This document shows positions 13,601 to 22,600 of a stretch of DNA of 64,000 nt, piece by piece. Every line of letters starts with the position of its first letter. Positions within the stretch are counted from its first letter, which is position 1. The notes under the pieces were generated by a model. It had not been told where the DNA came from, did not search any database, and saw only the letters and a list, made by a program, of their open reading frames with translations. Position numbers and translations under genes: made by a program. Source of the stretch: Sarcophilus harrisii (Eukaryota; Chordata; Mammalia; Dasyuromorphia; Dasyuridae); NCBI RefSeq assembly GCF_902635505.1, contig NC_045432.1, positions 6,755,275-6,819,274 of the forward strand. Reading direction: 5' to 3'.

Positions 13601-16600
13601 CAAGGTATGTAGTGGGTCCAAACAGAGAACAAAATCCCCAGCAGAGTTGGAAGGAGGAGAAGGGAGGAATGGTCCGGATTTCTCCTCCCCCTCCCAGGAC
13701 CCTGGGGACCCTGCTGTGTGCTGGCCATCATGTGACATGTCAACATCCACCCAAAAGCTCAGACATCCTCCATCTAGACCACACGGGGCCCTCGGAGGCC
13801 CCCGTGTCCAACCCTGGACCCCGAGGAGGTTACCTAGGCGGGAACCAGGGTACCCCGGATTTGAAGTCAAGTCCTTTGGCTCTAGATTTACTGATTTCTA
13901 CTCTGTTGTACTGGGTCCCGTGACATTTGGTGTGTTTTAATTCTGAGCGTCTTCATTATTTCCTTGCTGCCTATTTTCCTTCTTCCTCTCCTCACCCTCT
14001 CTTTCCACAGGCTTTGTTTCTACTTGGGTCAGGATTTCAGAAGGCAGTGTGGCGTGGTGGGTGGAGACCCTGGCTCAGTGACTCCCTGTCCATGTGACTT
14101 TGTGTGTGTCACTTGTCCATAAAAATGAAGGCTTGGCCTCCATGGCCTCTGAGGGCCTTTGTTGGCTGTAGGTGACTGGAGGTAGATCACTGGCTCGGTG
14201 CCCTCAGGCTGGCTGGCCAGCCTGTAGCTCCATCCCCTGCCACCTCAGATGCTGTCTTACTGATCTCCTTGGGGTTCTCAGGGCTTATAGGCTAGGTGAC
14301 GTCAGGGTACCTTGTCCCCCCCCTTGTTTTGATACCATTTTGTATTAATTTCTGCAGACTGGCCGTGTCCTCTACACTTGCTTTCAGTCTGTTCAGGCTC
14401 AGAAGGGCTCTGAGTAAGTATCACAACTCTGTGTGTGTGCGTGTGCATACATGTATTGTCTATCTGTATATAGTATGCCTGCCTGTGGGAAGGGGTGTGG
14501 TTTCTATTCTATTTTTCCCCTCAAATTTTATAGGATTTTCACCCAGGTATAAATCAACCTAAGCATCTCAAGTAATGCTTTAGACTACCTCTCTCCATAA
14601 GCATCCCTTTGAGGCATGAATTATTAGCCATTTCTGCAGATTGGAGGCACAGGGAAGCTTGGGATCCCATCATCAGCCTGAGAATAGAACTTTGGATTTC
14701 TCATTCTTAGCTTTTAACATTTAACTTAACATTTAACATTTAGAGGCATTTTGGCGGAGTGGTTAAGAACAGACTTTGGAGTCTTAGATCTGTGTAGCAA
14801 CCAGGGGTATATGGATCATGTGACCCTGGACTGCACGTGAACCTGGTTTTTATAACTCATTTGCTAACAGGTATCAGGGGAGGAAATTTCTCCTCTGAAA
14901 GTTTCCTGTACCAGTGGGATCACAAGTCCAAGCCTCAAACCTTCCCATAATATTAACCTTGCTCTCTTCCCCTTAATTACTTCAGCCTTTCTGGCTCCTG
15001 GCCCAGCTGTGGTGTAAACCCGATTTCAGATTCCTAGTATTAAAACCCCAATTTCTTTCAGAGTCACTTATTTATGAACAGACACTTGCTATTGAGAATG
15101 GTCTGCCTTCCCATGATTGTTGGGTGAACCCGTCTATCAGTGAGTGCCTCTCTTTCTGGGAACTCCCATTTCTTTATACATCTTTAGAACAGGGTCTCCT
15201 TTGTCATTTGGCAAGATTGCTACAAAGGCCCGACTATTTGTTAGCTCTGTCAGTCAGAGAGTACCTGAGTGGCTTACAACTATAGATCTTAAGGGCTGGA
15301 TAAATGGGGGGGGGATGAAGGGAGGGGGAAGGGAGACAGAGAAAGAGAGAGGAATGAGAGAGACTGAAAGGTGGAGAGAGAGATTGAGAGAGGGAAAGGA
15401 GAGGGGGACGGGAAGAGAGAGAGAAGGGGGAGGGAGACGGACTGAAAGAAGTGGGGGAGAGAGACGGGAAGAGGGAGAGAAGAAAGAAAGAAAGGAGCAA
15501 AGGGAGAGGAAGAGACAGCAGTGGGGAGGGAAGCCAGATACACACAGAGAGAGACAGAGGAGAGAGAGAGGTGGCCAATGGGTGAGAAAGAGGAGATAGA
15601 CACAGAGAATGAGAACCTTTTCTTTGCTGCTTGGGAAATGCCAAGTTCCTGTGGTTTTAAAAGCTAAACTTCAGGTGTTTAGATAGAATGTCAGAGGTAG
15701 CATTTCGGAGCAGTATCTGAGTAAGCGACATAACCTGCCTGTGCAGCTGGGCCTTTTTCATTTGTGCTTCCTTGTGAAGATTTTTTTTAGCTTCCTCTCA
15801 TTAATAGTCCAGCCAGCCTTAACGTGTGTGGATTCCTTCGTCACTGCTGGTGGCCTTAGTACAGGAACGAACAAGGAGGACCTTCAGTGTGCTGTTGAGC
15901 TCCTCTCTGGGGAACTCTAGGTAAAATCTGGCTAAGAAGCCTTCCTTCACCTTGAGCTCAGAAAGCCTGGAGGAAACATTGGCACCAGTGAAATCTGGCA
16001 AGGGCCAGCTTTTTAAAGCCTTTTTGGAGTTCCTCATTTTCTCTGGTTATGTTTGGTAGATATTAGGTGCCTACTGTGTGCTGAGCAGACAGCATAACTA
16101 ATAGATGCCCACAGCTTGGGCCGCAAAAGTCTTGGGCTTAGCCCGCTCCTGCCACTAGAGGCCGCACGTCACTAGGCTTGCACTATGGAAGAAGTTAGTG
16201 AGGTTTTTGAGGAATCTGGTGAATCCCAAGCACTGCTCAGTGGGGAAAAGCCAAAAGAGGTCTCCATAGGCCTCTAGGAGCTTATAGCCTGGGGAGAGAA
16301 CTGGACCCACACAAATAATAGTCATGCAAAATAGTTAAAGAAGGAAGCCTAATCACAGTGGGAGGGGAGGTGCTGGGGCAGCATTTTTAGTAATCTTTGT
16401 TTTAGGGACAAGTCTGCCCAAACCAATTTTTTATTAATTTAGCATTATTCTAAATTCAGGTATTTCTGGCCTATAGAGCGAAACATCTAAACTCGTTTAT
16501 GGTCTGTTCCTTGTCTCCCAACATGCCCTCTCACATGTCTCTGCCCAAATGATTTGAGGTAATGTTTGTAGGAACCTTAAAGAAGGAAAGTACCATAATA

Positions 16601-19600
16601 TGTTCCAGTACAGTTTGAGGTTCAGCATTAGCCTCTTCATCTTCACTACTCTGTTCCTTCCCTGGCCAGCCCTCAAATGTCATTGCCCCTAGGTGGGTCA
16701 CAGGGCAGGGGAAAGAAAAGGCTCAAAACAGGCCACTCTCAATCCATTCAGAAGAGGACAAGGAAAGGTTAAGGTTGGAGAACAGATCATGTCCTAATAT
16801 TTCCAGGCCAAGAAGCAGCAAAGTTGAGCTTTGGGGAGAAAGCCCAGCACGATAGACCCGGGAATACTCTGAGCGGTTAGTGTGGCAATTTCCTGTTCTC
16901 GCCCATACCTGCTTGGATTGAATTTCTTTGGTGTATCCCAGCTCAAGGGGGAATCCTGAGTAATATAGGACGTTGGTGGAAGACGATGGTCAGTCAGCAA
17001 GCTGTTTATTAAGCACCTGCTGTGTGTCAGGCTCTGCTAAGCTGCCCATTGAAAGCCAAAACCCAGTGTCTGCACTCAAGAAGATGAATATTTTTGTGTC
17101 TGAATATCTACGGGTATACAAACTATGGGCAGAATCATTGGGCAATACTCAGCGGGGGGGGGGGGGGGGCGCGTTACTAGCATTCAGGGAGATTAGGAAG
17201 GACTTCCTGTAGAAAGTAGGACTTTTAGCTGAGTCCCAAAGGCAGCCAAGAGGGAGAGATGAGGAGGGGAGCATTCAAGGCACAAAGTATAGGCTTCAGT
17301 TGGAAGATAGACTTTCTTGACTGAGGAACCAGGAGGAGAGTGGCACAGGCTTGTGGAAAGGTAGGAAGGGGCCACCTTAGGAAAGCCTTGGCTGGAATCC
17401 CATAGAATTTGGTACTTAATTCCTGGAAGAATTTTTAGAAGGGGGGGGGGGACGACGGCTGTTGAATGGTCTGTTTTTAGGCAGATCACTGGCACCAGAG
17501 GGAAGCTTCGATGGGCTACAAGGAGGACAGGTGACTGGCCAGGCCGCTCTTTGGCAGGCAGGGAACTGGACGGATGGCGGTGCCCTCAATAGTAATAGAG
17601 GGATGGAAGGGCAGGAAGTGGGGATGGTGAGCCCAGTCTTGCCCGTGGTTAGAGATATATGCTGGAAAACTGAAATCGGAGGTCCGCAGAGAGTTTGGGG
17701 CAGGAGAAGAGAAGACTTATAGACACGGTTGTTCTATCTATGGGGGCTGATGGGAGTGAAATAGGACCAAGGGAGTGAGGTCTGAGGACTACCAACCTAG
17801 AATAGAGGAGATATAAATATAGGAGATATAAATAGGAGCAGGCCATCTACCCAGATTTGAGGAAGACTGGAGAACTGGAGGAGAACCGGCTAAGGAGCCC
17901 AGGTGGAGAGGTGCTAGAGGAGCATCAGGGGAAAAGGCAGTGGCCCAGCCCAGGAGATCCAGGACCTTGTAGATGGAGGAAAAGCTGGGGAACAAGCCGT
18001 TCCTTAGCTTGTGTTCTCTAGTCTTTTCTTTTCTGGGGGAATCATTTAAGGTGTTTGATAAATTGAGCTTTTAATCTTAGGAAAGTGTATTGGGCCATTC
18101 AAATGGGAAATGTAAAATGGGAGGCAATTCAGAGCCATTAATATTTCCTGAGGACTTTCATTGGGGTCAAAGAGCTTGCTTAAGCAAGCAATTAGCAATT
18201 AAAAGGAAGGTTCTTGGAATTTTAGATTGAGCTGGGAATTTGGAGGAGCCTTAGTTCGGCTGCACCTCTACCCGGCTTTTTTTTTGTGGCCTGGGAGGTG
18301 TGGCAGGCCCAGCTAGTGAGGCTGGGCAAATGAATGGTCAGCATATGAATGGGGTTTTTCTCTCTTTGGAAGTCAGCTTGTTGACTGCCTTTGAGCAGTT
18401 GCAGGATGAGGAATAAACTACCAGAAAGCTCACGACCAGTTCTGGAGCTGCCCAGACTAGCCTGGTTTTGTGGTGGTGCCACTGAGTCCCAGTCCCCATT
18501 TAAAGCCACACCTGATAATAAGCCCTCAAATTGAGCTAGCTGAAATAAACAGTTGGAGAAATCCTTGGTTACCTTCAACCTCAGCTTTTGGAGTGACCAT
18601 TAAAGGCCTGGTGGCTTTTGTCAGCTGGTTCAAATAATCCCAGCTGGACCTCGCCTGGCCAGGCCCCTATTGGGTTCCCCTGCTGGACTTCGTCTCTTTG
18701 CTAAGTAGTGATGTGAATACGTGGGAGTAGGCCATGTGGCAGGCCTAGTGCCTGACTGGGAGACTTGGGTGGACCTGGGCCCATCCTACCCCTGAAGTTT
18801 GTCATCCTGTGGATCTCGGGTACTTGGCCCAGCTCTTTCCAGCCAGCTCTCTTCAGACTGCTAAGTTACAGAGCAGTTACTTATCTGGCTCAGTGGAGAG
18901 AGTTTCCACACTGGGCAGTTTGCATACTGACTAAAAATCCTGTGAAGCTAATCTGACCTCAGACTTCTTTTCTGATTCTTGGCCCTGTCTGCCTCCTGTT
19001 GTGATGCTCTGTGCCCTCCCAACACAAGGAGGTGATACAGGCCCTTCACGGAAGTGTCAGCAGGCCAGAAGGCTGTTCCTGGATCTCTGAGGCTGCCTCA
19101 AATGCTCCTTTTACAGGTATGAGAGAGTTGATGTCCCACTGCACGTTTTGCCTCAAGACACCATGGGGAAAGCATCCCTTGAGGCAGCCATTGAATTGCC
19201 CAAGATTCTGTGCCAGGAGGAACAAGATGCCTACAGAAAAATCCACAGGTACTGGCGCCATCCATTGAACCCTGGGAATATCTGTAGTGTGACTCCCCTC
19301 TTGAGGAGTAGAAGAGCAGCTCGATGTTCTGTTGACAGTATTTTTGGGTCAGAGGCAGGCATGTGGTCTTCAGGCTCCATATTAGAAAATGAGATGCAAG
19401 GATAGGAAAGGGTCGATCCCTGCTCACTCGAAATGCAAGGCATCTCAAATCCCTTCTCCATCAGATTTCTCCCCTTTACTTGTAACCGTCTATGTGCTGC
19501 ATCCTGGGGACCTGTTGCAAGCTGCGAGCGTTGCTCTGCGCGCTATCCTCCCTCGAGAGCTACGTGGTCCGGCCAGTCTCAGACTCCTGCTTTCTAGTCT

Positions 19601-22600
19601 GGTCTTGAGTATTTGCTGCCCACTTAGGGTAAAGGGAGTTTGGGAGTGGAATGATTGAAGGCTAGTGTTGCCCTTGGTGGCCTCAGGAGCCGAGATTGGG
19701 GTTCTCTGCAGTTCGGTCCTCGGCCCTGGGGAGGGCTCAGGGTGGCTGGCGCAGTTAGCGGGAGGAGTGGCCTTGGCCTCTGGTGCCTTGCTCTCTCCCC
19801 CAGTCAGTGTGGCCGGGAGCTTAATGGAAGCTTTGTTCCTGGGAGGCTAGGCAGGAGTAAACGAGAATTGGGATAGCCAGCCCCGGTTATAAGGAGCACA
19901 CGTTTTCAATGGGGCAAACAGCACATAGTGAGATGTCCCTGGAGGGCAGATGGCCAGACCCTGGCATCCTTAGGCTGTCCTGGCGGGCGGGACGAGCATC
20001 CAGGACTCCGGAGGGCAGGTGGAAAGGCCAAGTCAGCCTGGAGCCTGGAGTTCCTCTTGTGGGGGGTGGGGTATTCATTAATGGACTTTTGGGCACCCAG
20101 ACATGTTCCACTTAGACAACCCTCTGCTGATGGCAGACATTTGTTGTTTGAAACTTAACAGCAAGGAACTGTCATACAGATCCTAATCCTGACCCCGTAG
20201 GATTCAGTAGATGATGACATCTTCCCAAGGAGCCAGGCCTGCAAGTTCCCCACTGTCTGACTGACCTCATTAGGAGTTTGTCCTGCTTAGTGAAGCTGGC
20301 CCCAGAATGCCCTGGGACCTTTCCTCTAGGCCCCTCCCAGTTACCACTCTTTGATGAGCCCAGGGGCCCTGTCAACATGAGTGTGATGGGAGATGCCATG
20401 CTCCGGAGCGGTAGTGGACAGTTTGCAAGGAAACAATGGTTCTTGCTGTTTGTTGCTAAACATCAGAAACGTTGGTCTGATAAATGCCCAAGGCCCAACA
20501 GCATCTTTAGGCAAGGGCTGAGCCAAAGGCAGCAGAAACACTGGCTCAGTCCCCAGCGGGGAGAGACCTTCATGGTCTCCAGAGTTGGAAACGAGAACAG
20601 AAATCCGCAGGGTGGAGGCCAGGCTCTGGGGTGCCGAGCACTGGCCGGTTGTGGGCCGAGGGTGGGAAATGTTGGGGATGGGCCGTGGCTGGATTGCCTG
20701 AAGGACAGGCCTCCCCAGCACTCGTTCTGTCTATTCAGAGGAAAGTCACTCCCCACAGCAGCCCGGGGAAGACATGGTGTGTCTGGGCAAACTCTTTCTC
20801 AGCTGCTCTACCTACCCAGGGCAAGGCAGCGGGCACTCTGGGAAAGTCAGCCACAATATGGATGTGCTCGCTGGGGGGGGGGGGGGGGCGGCGCAGACAG
20901 CCCCTGCTTCAAAGAACTTGAGTGAGTTCTGTGCAATGATAGCTCCAGGGAGAGGGAATAGCTTGGGTGCGGGCTCTGTGGTTGCCTGCCAGGCTGCCCC
21001 CCCCCCAAATCTCTGTTCCACTGGCCTGTCTGTCCATCTAGAATCCCTTGACTAGATATTCATTGCTTTGGCTTTCTCCTATGGCCTCTTCATATCCAAC
21101 ACCCATGAGGAGGAAGACATGGAGCCAGTAAGCCTTTATGGTGGGTGGCTTTAGAAAATGGCTTGGTACCTGACATCTACCCGAATATAATTGAGTTCAC
21201 CAGTTCGTCAGGGGCCCACCAAGTGCAAGGTACTTTGTCTCACTAGCTGTGGGACTTCTTGGCGAGCCGCTTCACCTTTGCCTTAGTTTACTCATTTGTC
21301 AATGGGGATAGTGATAGCAGCTGCCTCCTAGAGTTGTTGGGGGGCGCTAGGGAGCTCTGCTAACCTGAACCCTGCTTTCCTTCAGCCTTACCCACCTGGA
21401 TGCTGTGACAAAGATCCACAATGGCTCAGGTAAGGGGCTGGGCCCACGGATTCGGGCTTCCAGGGGCTCTTTTGACAGAACGGTCACTCTTGGGGTAGAT
21501 GGCCTGGCCCCAACAATGGAGTCCTCACCTCCCACCTTTGGGGACCTTGGAGGCCCCCCACAGCTCAGGCTCAAGAGCCTGTGGCCAGGGGACCTTTAAG
21601 CGGGCAATGCTTGTAGGGAATAGCAGCGGAATTGGGCATGCAGAGCTTTAAAATTCAGCCTTTGAAATCAGTTAAAAATTGAGGCTGGAAAGAGTCACAA
21701 TCAGTACTTTGAGAAGACCCCACAAAGACAAAAGGGAAAGTCCCCTTACGGCAAAAGGCAGAGGGACCCTGAGCACAGAGAAGGTCTGCTAGGCAGTCCC
21801 AAGAGGGAGGGCCCAGAAAGCTGGGGAGAGGGGGCATGAGCATGCTCTTAAAGTGGGCAACACCAAGTGCATGGAGGCTGGAAACGAAGAGGCGAGGGCT
21901 GGGGATACCCTAGAGTGCAGCAGGTGTTAGGGGGAGGAAGAATAGGGGCTGAAAGGTTCTGGGAGGGGCCCCCCTTCTTGAAGGGCCTCAAACATAGAGA
22001 AGGCTTTCTCTTCTGCTACAGGCAGTGGGGAGACACTGCAGGCTTGCGAGCAGGGACGTGTGCCTCGAGAAGATGCTTTTGGGGACTGTGGGGAAGAGGA
22101 GAGTGATCCTGGGGTCAGGGAGGCCCCTCAGACAGCGTCTCTGTCTCTCCCCTTTTTCTTCGTGTCTCTGTCTCTTCCCTTTCTGTGTCCCTGTAGTTCT
22201 CCAATGTCTTTAGGTTCAAATACTCCTTCCTGTGTTTGGCCTTTAAAAGTCTCCCTCCCCGCTTGTGCCCCCGCAGCCCCCTGGCCTGCTCACTGTTTCC
22301 CAGACACTGACAGCATTGCCCCTCGACCCCTGGCCTTGGCAGAGGGTCTCGTGGGGCCAAAACCTCATGGTCTTAGATTTGTGTGGACTTCTGTATGGGT
22401 GTGGATGGGGACGTGTGGATGGATGGGGAAGTTGGAGGGTTGGAGGGTTGGGGATATATGGGGGGGTGTCGAGTAAGTATGTGTGGGGGGGTATGTATGT
22501 GGATGGGAGTGGGGGGTGGGGGGGATTGGGGTGTACATGTACATATGGTAAGTATGTTAATTGTGTGTAGATGGGTGGCCACTGACTGCTGGCACCACTT

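Larger units (their letters stand above)
14414..19116 (+). other. BRCC3 intron; long-isoform exon not found
   Basis: Human BRCC3 has a cassette exon segment here (SLHGPRDFW...). I saw no matching open segment with splice sites. The intron holds a partial plus-strand SINE (about 14745-14835), polypurine copy 2, a G-run at 17152-17169 and an old interspersed repeat (16990-17965). Nothing was recognised at 18000-19100. Confidence 0.55.

Noticed and set aside
15144-15644. Arg/Glu-rich and Ser/Leu-rich frames on opposite strands
   Set aside because: Composition effect of the polypurine element.
20278-20925. 215-codon open frame in a BRCC3 intron
   Set aside because: No domain, no family similarity, overlapping frames on both strands, and it includes a G-homopolymer; GC-rich intron DNA.
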